Shown piece after piece: positions 1 through 8,514 of a stretch of DNA of 64,000 nt; positions within the stretch are counted from its first letter, which is position 1; every line of letters starts with the position of its first letter. The notes below the pieces were generated by a model that did not search any database, was not told the DNA's origin, and worked only from the letters and a program-made list of their open reading frames with translations. The stretch is from contig NZ_LMRG01000001.1 of assembly GCF_001425605.1 (NCBI RefSeq), positions 63,152-127,151 of the forward strand. Reading direction: 5' to 3'. Both the position numbers and the translations under genes were made by a program. The DNA is from Rhizobium sp. Leaf453. GTDB lineage: Bacteria > Pseudomonadota > Alphaproteobacteria > Rhizobiales > Rhizobiaceae.

Positions 1-1574
1 ACCGTCAGCACCAGACCTGCCGCGGCGTCAGCTACTATGCGGACACGGCCGCCGTTGCCGGCAGCGCCTGCGCCGAGCGCGTCTACCTGCCGACCGCCGA
101 TGCCCGTCTGATCGCGCTCGATGCCGCCACCGGCCGGGTCTGCGAAAGTTTCGCCGACAAGGGCACGCTGCATCTCGAACAGGGCATGAAGTACAATCCG
201 GCCGGCTATTACTACTCCACCTCGCCGCCGGTCATCGTCGCCGGCAAGATCATCATCGGCGGTGCCGTCAACGACAACTACTCGACCGAGTCTCAATCCG
301 GCGTCATCCGGGCTTACGACGTCGAGAGCGGCGCGCTGATCTGGAACTGGGACAGCGGCAATCCCGATGTCACGGTGCCGCTGCCGGAGGGTCAGACCTA
401 CACGACCAACTCCCCCAACAGCTGGTCCGTCTCGAGCGTCGATGAAAATCTCGGTCTGATCTACATACCCATGGGCAACCAGGTGCCGGACCAGCTCGGC
501 ATGGGCAGAAGCGAGCATGTCGAGAAATATTCCTCCTCGATCGTCGCGCTCGACATTGCCAGCGGCGCCGTGCGCTGGGTGCGCCAGACGGTGCATCACG
601 ACCTGTGGGACATGGACGTTCCGGCCCAGCCGGTGCTGATTGATATCACCGGCAAGGATGGCCAGCCGGTGCCGGCACTGGTCGGCCCGACCAAGCAGGG
701 CGATCTCTACGTGCTCGACCGGCGTACCGGCGAACCGATCATTCCGATCAAGGAAATCCCGGCTCCGACGGGCGCAATCCCGGAGGATTTCACCAGCCCG
801 ACGCAGCCGATCTCCGACCTCACCTTCTCGCCGCCGCCGCTGACGGGCAAGGACATGTGGGGCATTTCGATGTTCGACCAGCTCGCCTGCCGGATCGATT
901 TCGAGCGGCTGAAATATGAAGGCCGCTACACGCCGCCATCGCTCGAAGGCACGCTCGTCTATCCCGGCAATTTCGGGGTATTCAACTGGGGCTCGGTGGC
1001 CGTCGATCCCGAACGGCAGGTGATGTTCGGCATGCCGACCTATCTCGCCTTCACGTCGAGGCTCGTGCCGCGCGACCAGATCCCGCCGAAGGAACAGGAC
1101 CAGAAGGGTTCAGAACAGGGGCTCAACCGCAACGACGGCGCGCCCTATGGGGTGTTCATGGGTCCGTTCCTTGGGCCCCTCGGCATTCCCTGCCAGGCGC
1201 CGCCATGGGGCTATGTCGCCGGCGTCGACCTGAAGACCGGCAAGACCGCCTACAAGCATCGCAACGGCACCGTCACCGACATGACGCCGCTGCCCCTGCC
1301 CTTCAAGGTCGGCGTGCCCGGCATCGGCGGCCCGATGATCACCAAGGGCGGCCTCGCCTTCCTCGGTGCCGCCGTCGACAACTACCTGCGCGCCTATGAC
1401 CTGACCACCGGCAAGGTGCTCTGGACCGGCCGCCTGCCTGCCGGCGGCCAGTCGACGCCGATGAGCTACGCCACCGACGACGGCACGCAGTTCGTCCTCA
1501 TCGTTGCCGGCGGCCATGGCTCGGTCGGGACGAAGCCGGGAGATTATGTGATCGCGTATCGGTTGGCGAAATAG
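1..1574 (+). CDS. gcd: PQQ-dependent glucose dehydrogenase, C-terminal part (5' truncated by window)
   Basis: The reading frame is open from base 3 and enters the window inside the gene, so the N-terminal membrane segments are missing. It encodes the beta-propeller of a membrane-bound quinoprotein glucose dehydrogenase, which oxidises glucose to gluconolactone in the periplasm and passes electrons to ubiquinone. Family signatures seen are HQTCRGVSYY at the start, the HHDLWDMD stretch, TKQGDLYVLDRR and GGPMITKGG near the end. About 523 codons are visible of a gene usually near 780 to 800. The nearest in-frame ATG (186) is internal and is not the start. A GC-rich hairpin follows the stop. Confidence 0.93.
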   Translation, partial: RQHQTCRGVSYYADTAAVAGSACAERVYLPTADARLIALDAATGRVCESFADKGTLHLEQGMKYNPAGYYYSTSPPVIVAGKIIIGGAVNDNYSTESQSGVIRAYDVESGALIWNWDSGNPDVTVPLPEGQTYTTNSPNSWSVSSVDENLGLIYIPMGNQVPDQLGMGRSEHVEKYSSSIVALDIASGAVRWVRQTVHHDLWDMDVPAQPVLIDITGKDGQPVPALVGPTKQGDLYVLDRRTGEPIIPIKEIPAPTGAIPEDFTSPTQPISDLTFSPPPLTGKDMWGISMFDQLACRIDFERLKYEGRYTPPSLEGTLVYPGNFGVFNWGSVAVDPERQVMFGMPTYLAFTSRLVPRDQIPPKEQDQKGSEQGLNRNDGAPYGVFMGPFLGPLGIPCQAPPWGYVAGVDLKTGKTAYKHRNGTVTDMTPLPLPFKVGVPGIGGPMITKGGLAFLGAAVDNYLRAYDLTTGKVLWTGRLPAGGQSTPMSYATDDGTQFVLIVAGGHGSVGTKPGDYVIAYRLAK

Positions 1575-1582
1575 CAAATAGA

Positions 1583-1604
1583 GCCGGCGGAGCGATCCGC
1601 CGGC
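1583..1604. terminator. GC-rich hairpin after gcd
   Basis: A perfect 9-bp stem (GCCGGCGGA / TCCGCCGGC) with a GCGA loop lies 8 bases after the gcd stop. No T tract follows on either strand, so it may be an mRNA 3' stabilising hairpin or a weak terminator. Confidence 0.45.
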
Positions 1605-1721
1605 CAACGCCTTGGTGGAGCTCGATATCAATCCACCGCTACCCTCGTCATGCCACTACCGCGCTGCGGTCTCTCCGTGGAAATGACTCGCCAGTAAACA
1701 GCTTATCTGTCATGAAAACGC

Positions 1722-3080
1722 ATGCCCATCAGTACGCGTCAATTTGTCGGCTCAACCCTCGCTTTGCTGACGATCGGCTTTTTCGCGCTCTGCGCAATCC
1801 TTGGCACGAACATCTGGCTGGGCGAGCGGGCACGCATCTATTCCCGTGAGGTCATAGAGGCGCGCGATGTCAAGGCGATCGCCGTCGATCTGCGGGGCGC
1901 ACTGCAGACTGCGGAATCGAGCCAGCGCGGTTTTCTTTATACAGGCAACGAAATTTACCTCGCGCCTTATGGGCTAGCGAAGGAGCGAGCGCTGAAGGCT
2001 GCGGCGCAACTGCCGGACATGACGGCCTCCTACCCGTCGCTGCAGCCCGCTGTCTCCCGCCTCCTGACCACGATCTCGGACAAGATCGAGGAAATGGACC
2101 AACTTGTCCGCAACAAGCAGGATCGCGACGATGCTGCCGCGCTTGCGCTGGTCAGAACCAATCGCGGCAAGCTGTTGATGGACGAGATAAACCTTTTCAC
2201 CAACGGCATCGTCATCGCTGCCGACGACCGTCTGGCCGAACTGGTTGGAGAGCAGACGGACAATGCACTGCAGCTCCGGCTGGTTTCCGTCATCGGCGGC
2301 ATGGTCATCCTTGCCGTTGCCGCATTGGGGATCTTCACCATCGTTCGCTACACCAAGGAACTCAACCTCGCTCGCAACGAACTCACCTTCGCCAATGACC
2401 GGCTTGAGATGCGCGTTGCGGCACGGACCGAGGAACTCGCCATTGCCAATACCGAAATGCGCAACGCGCGCGATCGCGCCCGCGCTCTTCTGGCGGAGGT
2501 CAATCATCGCGTCGCCAACAGCCTGTCGCTGGTTGTGTCCCTGATCGGGCTTCAGGCGCGTACGCTGGAAAGCGCCAGCGCCAAGGCAGCGCTCGACGAG
2601 ACGCGCGCCAGGGTACAGGCGATCGCGATGGTGCATCGCCGGCTCTACGACGATGGCGATGTCCGGGAAGTTGCTCTCGACGAATATCTGACCGGCCTGC
2701 TCGAGCAGTTCAAGACAACCGTGGAAGCCGCCGAGGGGATCACGCTGAAATATGAATTCGAACCGGTGCGGCTCAGGACCGATGCGAGCATCAATCTCGG
2801 CGTGGTCGTGACGGAATGGGTCATGAACGCATTCAAATACGCCTATCCCGATCGAAAAGGGGAAGTCCGCGTCCGGCTTGACGCCGATGGCAACGGCCTT
2901 GGCATCCTTCACGTCGAGGATGACGGGATTGGCCGAAGCGCCCAGGAAAAGCCCAAGGGCACCGGCGTCGGCACCCGGATCGTCAATGCGATGGCGTCCA
3001 GCATGGGAGCAACGATCGACTATGTGGCGGGATCACCCGGAACGATCGCCCGCTTTTCGTTTCCTCTTGCCGCCAGATGA
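1722..3080 (+). CDS. CHASE3-domain sensor histidine kinase, HWE/HisKA_2 type
   Basis: Membrane sensor kinase of 452 residues. TM1 spans about residues 10-32. A periplasmic helical CHASE3 domain follows at about 35-185, with the typical TAESSQRGFLYTG stretch at 63-75. TM2 is at about 187-209, then a coiled coil. The phospho-acceptor region EVNHRVANSL has its histidine at 262 and matches the HisKA_2/HWE group common in rhizobia. The C-terminal ATPase has the DDGIGRS and GTGVGTRIV motifs. No response regulator gene is adjacent. The next gene, 62 bases on and co-directional, is a periplasmic binding protein that could provide ligand sensing (inference). Confidence 0.9.
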   Translation: MPISTRQFVGSTLALLTIGFFALCAILGTNIWLGERARIYSREVIEARDVKAIAVDLRGALQTAESSQRGFLYTGNEIYLAPYGLAKERALKAAAQLPDMTASYPSLQPAVSRLLTTISDKIEEMDQLVRNKQDRDDAAALALVRTNRGKLLMDEINLFTNGIVIAADDRLAELVGEQTDNALQLRLVSVIGGMVILAVAALGIFTIVRYTKELNLARNELTFANDRLEMRVAARTEELAIANTEMRNARDRARALLAEVNHRVANSLSLVVSLIGLQARTLESASAKAALDETRARVQAIAMVHRRLYDDGDVREVALDEYLTGLLEQFKTTVEAAEGITLKYEFEPVRLRTDASINLGVVVTEWVMNAFKYAYPDRKGEVRVRLDADGNGLGILHVEDDGIGRSAQEKPKGTGVGTRIVNAMASSMGATIDYVAGSPGTIARFSFPLAAR

Positions 3081-3130
3081 GCAAAAAATCCTAGTTGTTC
3101 GCTCCAATTTGCTCCATAGCTTGGCGATCG

Positions 3131-3138
3131 GGGGGGAG
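3131..3138 (+). promoter_or_regulatory. Ribosome binding site deciding a GTG start
   Basis: The purine run GGGGGGAG sits 4 bases before GTG at 3143. This start gives a clean signal peptide, whereas the upstream in-frame ATG at 3095 has no such site and would add 16 unhelpful residues. Confidence 0.65.
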
Positions 3139-3142
3139 CAAA

Positions 3143-4282
3143 GTGGGTACGATATTTCCAGGCATTCGCGGGGCCGCGCTGTCGGCCGCCGTTTTTCTCT
3201 GTGCAGGCGTGGGCCATGCGCAGACGCCCCTGCTTCCCGGTATCACGTCTCCCGTTGCTTTGCCGGCCTTTGAGCAGACGGCTCCTTCCTGCACCGCCCC
3301 ACCAGGATTGCAGCGGCAGCTCGTGTTCTTTCAGGACAACGACCGGCAGTTCATGCAGGGTGTGCGTTTCGGGCTGGAAAAGGCGGCCGCAAAGCACGGT
3401 TTGAGCTTCGCGAACGAACTGGCCGACAATGACGCGGCGAAAATGATGGCCGGCGTCGATGCCGCCATCAAGGCGCATGCCGGCGCCATCATTGCAGCGC
3501 CCGTCGATGCGATTGGCCTGGCACCATCGCTGCAGGCCGCAATCTCGGCTGGAAGCTATGTCGGAACGGTGGTGCCGCCGCCAGCTGTCACGATCCTCAA
3601 TGCGCCGCAATATCTGACGGGGGAACGTCTGGCGCTTGCCGCCGCCGACTACATTTCCCGAACGTTGAACGGGAAGGCCAATGTCGTCCTTCTCACCCAT
3701 GACAGCCTGCAATTCCTGTCGCCGCGCTTTACGGCGATGCGGGATGTGCTCGGCAAGCTGCCCGGCGTGACGATCGTTGCCGATATTTCCCCCGCGACGG
3801 TCGATGCCGCGGGTGGCTACGAGACGATGAAGCTGATCCTTCTTGCTCATCCCAAGATCGATGTCGTTCTTGGCGCCGATACCGTTGTCATCGGCGCGCT
3901 GAAGGCATTGCGGGAGGCAGGGCTCGCATCCCCGCAACAGTTTCTGGGTGGCATCGATGGCGAGCCCGATGCGATCGCGGAATTGCGCGACAGCCAAAGC
4001 CCGTACAAAGTCAGTGTCAGCCTCGCCTCTCCCGTTTTCGGTTATGCGCTCGGTCATTACGCCGCTGACTGGCTGGAGGGGAAAAGCGTGCCGCAGGCGA
4101 TGGATATCCTGCCCAAGGTACTGACACCGAGCAACCTGGCCAGCTACGAGGCTGACCTCAAGGACCCGGCAGCTGTTTTTTCCGACACCGGCAAGCACCG
4201 CGAATATCTAAGGGAATACGGCAACATCTGCTATGACAGCCGAGACCGCTTCATCAATTTCCCATGGTCATCGGACCGGTAA
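3143..4282 (+). CDS. Periplasmic sugar-type substrate-binding protein (Peripla_BP_4 family)
   Basis: A 379-residue exported protein. The GTG start gives a signal peptide ending near AHA-like VGHAQ. The mature part has the type I periplasmic binding fold of ribose/xylose binding proteins: QDNDRQFMQGVRFGLEKAA, then ADNDAAKMMAGVDAAI, IIAAPVDAIGLAP and VVLGADTVVIGALKAL. Such proteins usually feed an ABC importer, but no permease or ATPase gene is adjacent. Instead it follows the CHASE3 kinase gene, so it may be a ligand-presenting partner of that sensor. The ligand is unknown. Confidence is high for the fold and low for the role. Confidence 0.85.
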   Translation: MGTIFPGIRGAALSAAVFLCAGVGHAQTPLLPGITSPVALPAFEQTAPSCTAPPGLQRQLVFFQDNDRQFMQGVRFGLEKAAAKHGLSFANELADNDAAKMMAGVDAAIKAHAGAIIAAPVDAIGLAPSLQAAISAGSYVGTVVPPPAVTILNAPQYLTGERLALAAADYISRTLNGKANVVLLTHDSLQFLSPRFTAMRDVLGKLPGVTIVADISPATVDAAGGYETMKLILLAHPKIDVVLGADTVVIGALKALREAGLASPQQFLGGIDGEPDAIAELRDSQSPYKVSVSLASPVFGYALGHYAADWLEGKSVPQAMDILPKVLTPSNLASYEADLKDPAAVFSDTGKHREYLREYGNICYDSRDRFINFPWSSDR

Positions 4283-4382
4283 GGTCGGCCATGGGTGCCG
4301 GAGGTCGGTGTGCAATTGTGACTGGCCGCAAAAGCAATCCTGATTGTCCAACGATCATAGAATTCGCTTCATCCCCATCCCC

Positions 4383-5417
4383 TCAAGCCGCCAGCGGAGT
4401 CACCTCTACCGTCAGGTGCGAGAGGCCCGACACCGCAGCCAGTTTGTCCTTGTAGAAGGCCGGCGGGTTCGGATGGCGAGTCGCGATAGCGACGATCGCG
4501 GCGTTGTGACCGGGGCCGACCTGCCAGACATGCAGGTCGGTGATCGTCTCTTCCGGCGTTTCGATGCGCTCGCGGATCTCCATCTGCAGATCATCGACAG
4601 TGTCCGTCGCGTCGATCAAGATCAGGCCGGTCTGGCGGATCAGGCCCCAGGACCAGCGGGCGATGACCAGCGCGCCGACAATACCCATGGCCGGGTCGAG
4701 CCAAAGCCAGCCATAGAAACTGCCGGCAAGAAGTGCGAGGATGGCGAGCACCGAGGTCAGCGCATCGGCCATGACATGGAGATACGCGGACCGAAGATTG
4801 TTGTCGCGCGCCGGGGCATGGCTGTGATGGTGATCGCCATGGTGGGCGTGAGGGGAATAGCTGTGTGGCTGGCCATGGGCATGAGGCCCGTGCGCATGGC
4901 CGTGATGCCCGTGTCCACTGTGGGAATGGCTCCCGTGTGAATGTGCGCCATGCGCGTGGCCGTTATCGTCCTTCAGCAGAAAAGCTGAAACGAGATTGAC
5001 GGCGAGGCCGACCACGGCGACGGCGATCGCCTGCGAGAAGCTGATTTCGACGGGATTGGCGAGCCGCAGCAGGCTTTCCCAAGCGATCACCAGCGCGATC
5101 AGCCCCAGGATGATGGCGCTGGCGAAGCCGGCGAGATCGCCAAGCTTGCCGGTGCCGAAGGTGAAGCGCGGATTGCGGGCCTGGCGCCGGGCATAGAGGT
5201 AGGCGAGCGCCGTGATCAGCATGGCGCCGGCATGGGTGGACATGTGCCAGCCATCGGCGACCAGCGCCATCGAGCCGTACAGGTTGCCAGCGACGATCTC
5301 CGCGACCATCATTGATGCCGTCAGCGCGATAACCAGCCAGACCCTGCGCTCGTTGCGTTGATGGCCAGCGCCGAGAAAGACGTGCTCATGGCCGAGATTT
5401 TCAGTGTGTTGTGTCAT
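4383..5417 (-). CDS. dmeF: Cation diffusion facilitator, Co/Ni efflux (DmeF)
   Basis: A CDF-family inner-membrane antiporter that exports divalent metals, most likely cobalt and nickel. There are six hydrophobic segments. The metal site includes DGWHM in TM2 and HVMADALTSV in TM5. Between TM4 and TM5 lies a long cytosolic His-rich loop (GHAHGAHSHGSHSHSGHGHH and onward), typical of DmeF. The C-terminal cytosolic domain is present (ITDLHVWQVGPGHNA). The start at 5417 has AAGGA 8 bases upstream; an in-frame ATG 15 bases earlier lacks this. It lies directly downstream of the repressor gene dmeR, so the two form a metal-induced operon. Confidence 0.9.
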   Translation of the reverse strand: MTQHTENLGHEHVFLGAGHQRNERRVWLVIALTASMMVAEIVAGNLYGSMALVADGWHMSTHAGAMLITALAYLYARRQARNPRFTFGTGKLGDLAGFASAIILGLIALVIAWESLLRLANPVEISFSQAIAVAVVGLAVNLVSAFLLKDDNGHAHGAHSHGSHSHSGHGHHGHAHGPHAHGQPHSYSPHAHHGDHHHSHAPARDNNLRSAYLHVMADALTSVLAILALLAGSFYGWLWLDPAMGIVGALVIARWSWGLIRQTGLILIDATDTVDDLQMEIRERIETPEETITDLHVWQVGPGHNAAIVAIATRHPNPPAFYKDKLAAVSGLSHLTVEVTPLAA

Positions 5418-5441
5418 GGGGCAATCCTTCACATCATGCGC

Positions 5442-5714
5442 TCAGCGCACATAGGTCCGCAGCACGGCGGACAATTCATCGACGGCCTGCTCGCGTGCCG
5501 CATCGCTTTCTGCCAGCAGCACATGTTCGCGCAAGTGATCCTCCATCACCTCCCCCGTCAGCCCGTTCAGCGCGCCTCGGATAGAGGACAGGAGTTGCAG
5601 GATATCGCCACACGGCGTCTCCGCCTCCAGCGCCCGTTCGACGGCTTCAAGCTGGCCCTTCAGACGGCGCACCCGGGCCAGAAGTTTGGTCTTTTCGCGA
5701 TAAGTATGGGACAT
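5442..5714 (-). CDS. dmeR: Metal-sensing repressor DmeR (CsoR/RcnR/FrmR family)
   Basis: A 90-residue all-helical repressor that binds DNA when metal-free and releases it on binding Ni or Co. The N-terminal HTYREKTKLLARVRRLKGQ is the family's DNA-contacting helix, with conserved His and basic residues. The cysteine in TPCGDILQLL and the histidines in MEDHLREHVL are the expected metal ligands. It precedes dmeF by 24 bases and a matching operator lies 17 bases upstream of its start, which supports DmeR rather than the formaldehyde sensor FrmR. Confidence 0.9.
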   Translation of the reverse strand: MSHTYREKTKLLARVRRLKGQLEAVERALEAETPCGDILQLLSSIRGALNGLTGEVMEDHLREHVLLAESDAAREQAVDELSAVLRTYVR

Positions 5715-5730
5715 AGGCTGCCTCGAAAAT

Positions 5731-5752
5731 AATATAGGGGGGTATACTATAA
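5731..5752 (-). promoter_or_regulatory. Candidate DmeR operator upstream of dmeRF
   Basis: On the minus strand it reads ATAGTATACCCCCCTATATT: a C6/G6 tract flanked by AT-rich inverted halves. This is the architecture known for RcnR/FrmR/DmeR operators. It lies just upstream of dmeR and so probably overlaps its promoter. Confidence 0.7.
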
Positions 5753-5886
5753 TGTCATGGATGTGAGAAGCCTCTTTCGGATCAGCTTCCTCCGGAAACC
5801 GTGCCCGTCCTAGACACTTCCTTTAGGGACGGCGGATATGATCGCGGCGGGGTAGAGACCGTCTCGCGTTCCCGAAGGGCCGTTCC

Positions 5887-7239
5887 ATGAGTTCCGATCT
5901 GCATATTGGCAAGGCCGAGTTGCTGAGCGCGCTGAGCTACGCGCTAGACCTGACCGAAGGCCAGCCGGAGGGACACGGGGTGCGTTGCTGCTGGATCGGG
6001 ATGAATATCGGCCGGGCGATAGGCCTTGCGCCGGATGAGTTGAGCGACCTTTATTATACCCTGCTTTTGAAGGATATCGGCTGCTCCAGTAATGCGGCGC
6101 GTATCTGCCAGCTTTATCTGACCGACGATCTGGAATTCAAACGCGACGCCAAGCTGCTGGACGAAAGCCTGCCGCAGGTGCTGCGCTTCGTGTTGTCTCA
6201 TACAGGCTTGAAGGCCGGCCTCTCCGAGCGGTTCCGCTCGCTGGTGACGATCTTTACCACCGGCGGCGAGATCGCTCGCGAACTGATCGAGACCCGCTGC
6301 CAGCGCGGCGCCGAGATCGTCCGGATGATGCGGTTTTCCGAACGGGTGGCGTCCGGCATCCTCGATCTCGACGAATACTGGAACGGCAAGGGCAAGCCGG
6401 TGGGGCTGAAGGGCAAGGAGATCGCGCTCAACGCCCGCATCGGCCTGATCGCGCAGGTGGTCGACGTGTTCCACACCAGCGCAGGCCAGGTGGCTGCGAA
6501 AAAGGAAGTGGCGCGCCGGGCGGGCACATGGTTCGATCCCGATCTGGTGAAGGTGTTCGGGAAGATTGCCGAGGACCCGGCCTTCTGGGCGACACTCGCC
6601 GCCCCTGACCTCAAGGAGACCGTCATCGCCATGGCCGGTGACGAGGACACCGATGGGATCGACGAGGACTATCTCGACGATGTGGCGGCGGCCTTTGCCG
6701 AAGTAGTGGATTCGAAAAGCCCGTTTACTAGCGGCCACAGCAAGCGTGTTGCGCTGTTCACCGACATGATTGCCGAGGAAATGGGGATCGGAGAGGAACA
6801 GCGGCGCTATTTGAAACGCGTGGCGCTGCTGCACGATATCGGCAAGCTTGGCGTTTCCAACCAGATCCTCGACAAGCCGGGCAAACCCGATGACAGCGAA
6901 TGGACCTCGATCCGCAGCCATCCGGCGCTGAGCGAACAGATCCTGTCGAAGATCACTGCCTTCAAGGACCTGTCACGCATCGCCGGCGCTCATCATGAGC
7001 GGCTGGATGGCAAGGGCTATCCGAACGGTCTTCGCGGCGACGAAATCTGCCTGGAAACACGCATCGTCACCACAGCCGACATCTTCGATGCGCTCACCGC
7101 CGACCGCCCCTACCGCGCCGCCATGCCGGTGTCGCAGGCGCTCGGCATCATGGAGCGCGATATCGGCACGGCACTCGATCCCGACTGTTTTCGCGCGATC
7201 AGCAACGCCATGCAAAGGTTGGAAAAGGCCGCGGCCTAA
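5887..7239 (+). CDS. HD-GYP phosphodiesterase with a degenerate N-terminal HD-GYP copy
   Basis: A 450-residue cytosolic protein. The C-terminal half (about 265-440) is a canonical HD-GYP domain: H284, ALLHDIGK (HD at 316-317), SHPALSEQIL, HHERLDGKGYPNGL (GYP at 377-379) and TTADIFDALTADRPYR. Such domains hydrolyse cyclic di-GMP. The N-terminal half looks like a second, decayed copy: LLLKDIGCSS stands in place of HD, and GKGKPVGLKGKEI stands in place of the GYP loop, followed by RIGLIAQVVDVF. No separate sensor domain is visible, so the decayed copy may be the regulatory part. Confidence 0.88.
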   Translation: MSSDLHIGKAELLSALSYALDLTEGQPEGHGVRCCWIGMNIGRAIGLAPDELSDLYYTLLLKDIGCSSNAARICQLYLTDDLEFKRDAKLLDESLPQVLRFVLSHTGLKAGLSERFRSLVTIFTTGGEIARELIETRCQRGAEIVRMMRFSERVASGILDLDEYWNGKGKPVGLKGKEIALNARIGLIAQVVDVFHTSAGQVAAKKEVARRAGTWFDPDLVKVFGKIAEDPAFWATLAAPDLKETVIAMAGDEDTDGIDEDYLDDVAAAFAEVVDSKSPFTSGHSKRVALFTDMIAEEMGIGEEQRRYLKRVALLHDIGKLGVSNQILDKPGKPDDSEWTSIRSHPALSEQILSKITAFKDLSRIAGAHHERLDGKGYPNGLRGDEICLETRIVTTADIFDALTADRPYRAAMPVSQALGIMERDIGTALDPDCFRAISNAMQRLEKAAA

Positions 7240-7248
7240 GCTCCTAAA

Positions 7249-8139
7249 TCAGGCCTTGGCCATCTCTCCCACCATCTTGCCAATCTCGGCGAAGATGTAT
7301 TCGAGTTCCTTCGCCGGTTTCGTCGCCTCGGCGATATAGGCGGTGATCAGGATCGGCCTGTTGGGCGATGGCCAGACGATGGCGACGTCGCCGATCGCGC
7401 CTGTGGCGCTCGTGCCGGTCTTGTCTCCCACCGTCCAGCCTTTCGGCAGCCCGGCGCGCAACCGCTTGTCCCCGGTCTTGTTGCCGACAAGCCAGGCGGT
7501 CAGTTGATCGCGCGACTTCTCAGACAGGGCATCGTCGAGCAGCAGCTTGCCCATGGTCGTCAGCATGGCGTGCGGCGTCGTCGTGTCGCGCGGATCGTCC
7601 TTCTTCGCCTCGTTGAGTTCGGGCTCGATACGATCGAGGCGCGTGACCTGATCATCGATCCCGCGAAGCCAGCGCGTTAGCCCCTCCGGCCCATCCATGC
7701 TGGCTAGCAGCAGGTTGGCCGCCGTGTTGTCACTGACAGTGACGGCGGCTTCGCACAATTCCGCGACGGTCATTCCGCCGTCCTCGGTGTGGTTCTCCGT
7801 CATCGGCGAATAATCGACGAGATCGGCCTTGGAATAGGCGATCTTGCGGTCGAGCCGTTCCTCGCCATTGTCCACCCGCGCAAGGATACAGGCGGCTGCC
7901 AGCATCTTGAAGGTCGAGCACATGGCGAAACGCTCGTCCTGCCTGCGGCCGAAGGAGATGTTCATCGCCACATCAATAACGGAGACGCCGAGCCGTCCGC
8001 CGGTCGCCTTTTCCAGCGCTGCCAGGCGGACATCCGCATCGTCTGTGGCCGCAAACGCACTGCCGGCACCGAATGTCATGGCCGGGAGCAGCAGGCTGGA
8101 TCCGATGAGGAAAGTTCTGCGATTGAACTCTGACAGCAT
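7249..8139 (-). CDS. Class A beta-lactamase, Tat-exported
   Basis: A serine beta-lactamase of 296 residues that acts in the periplasm. All catalytic motifs are present: CSTFK with Ser75 and Lys78, SDN at 136-138, EPELN with Glu172 (Ambler 166) and KTG at 240-242. The N-terminus NRRTFLIGSSLLLPA is a twin-arginine signal peptide. The start at 8139 has GGAGG 8 bases upstream. The frame stays open upstream to 8394, but that part has no export signal and no family similarity. No AmpR-type regulator is adjacent. The spectrum cannot be read from the sequence. Confidence 0.93.
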   Translation of the reverse strand: MLSEFNRRTFLIGSSLLLPAMTFGAGSAFAATDDADVRLAALEKATGGRLGVSVIDVAMNISFGRRQDERFAMCSTFKMLAAACILARVDNGEERLDRKIAYSKADLVDYSPMTENHTEDGGMTVAELCEAAVTVSDNTAANLLLASMDGPEGLTRWLRGIDDQVTRLDRIEPELNEAKKDDPRDTTTPHAMLTTMGKLLLDDALSEKSRDQLTAWLVGNKTGDKRLRAGLPKGWTVGDKTGTSATGAIGDVAIVWPSPNRPILITAYIAEATKPAKELEYIFAEIGKMVGEMAKA

Positions 8140-8514
8140 GCGCTCATCCTCCGCAAGAGATTCGTCGATTGCCGGCAAGCCCATGAAAAAATGGCAGAAT
8201 ATAGGTTCTGCGGCTGCCCTCTCCATGCCCCGGCGAACATGATCGGTAAGCATCGAATGTGGCGTCCTTTTGCCGGAATTGGGGCATGCGCGGATCTTGT
8301 TTTTGCCGCAGGCGTAAAGACGCCTTAAGATTCCGGTTGACAAATTTCCGGAAAAGGACAAATTGCCCGCCATGATCAGAACCGCGAACATCAACCGTTG
8401 GTATTTTACGCTGCTCCCATAGGCGCGGCTGTCTGATCTCGTTCAACAAGCCGCCATCAGGCGGCTTTTGTTTTGGACGGCACCTGATGGCGCAAAGCCA
8501 TAAGGACCTTCGAA
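8140..8514. other. 375-base intergenic region, no gene recognised
   Basis: Lies between the divergent beta-lactamase and GNAT genes. It contains a TTGACA hexamer at 8337 and a terminator-like hairpin at 8448-8474. No convincing coding sequence is seen in either strand. Confidence 0.6.
8448..8474 (+). terminator. Rho-independent terminator or attenuator before the GNAT gene
   Basis: An 8-bp stem AAGCCGCC / GGCGGCTT with an ATCA loop is followed by TTGTTTT. No gene on this strand ends just upstream, so it either ends a small RNA or acts as an attenuator in the leader of the gene at 8515. Confidence 0.65.

Noticed and set aside
1974-4198. Long minus-strand frames under the CHASE3 kinase and the binding protein (2.0-2.9 kb and 3.0-4.2 kb)
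   Set aside because: The plus-strand genes have clear domains and starts; the antisense translations have no recognisable motifs.
5418-5432. ATG at 5432 as start of dmeF
   Set aside because: It lacks a ribosome site, whereas AAGGA is spaced correctly for the ATG at 5417.
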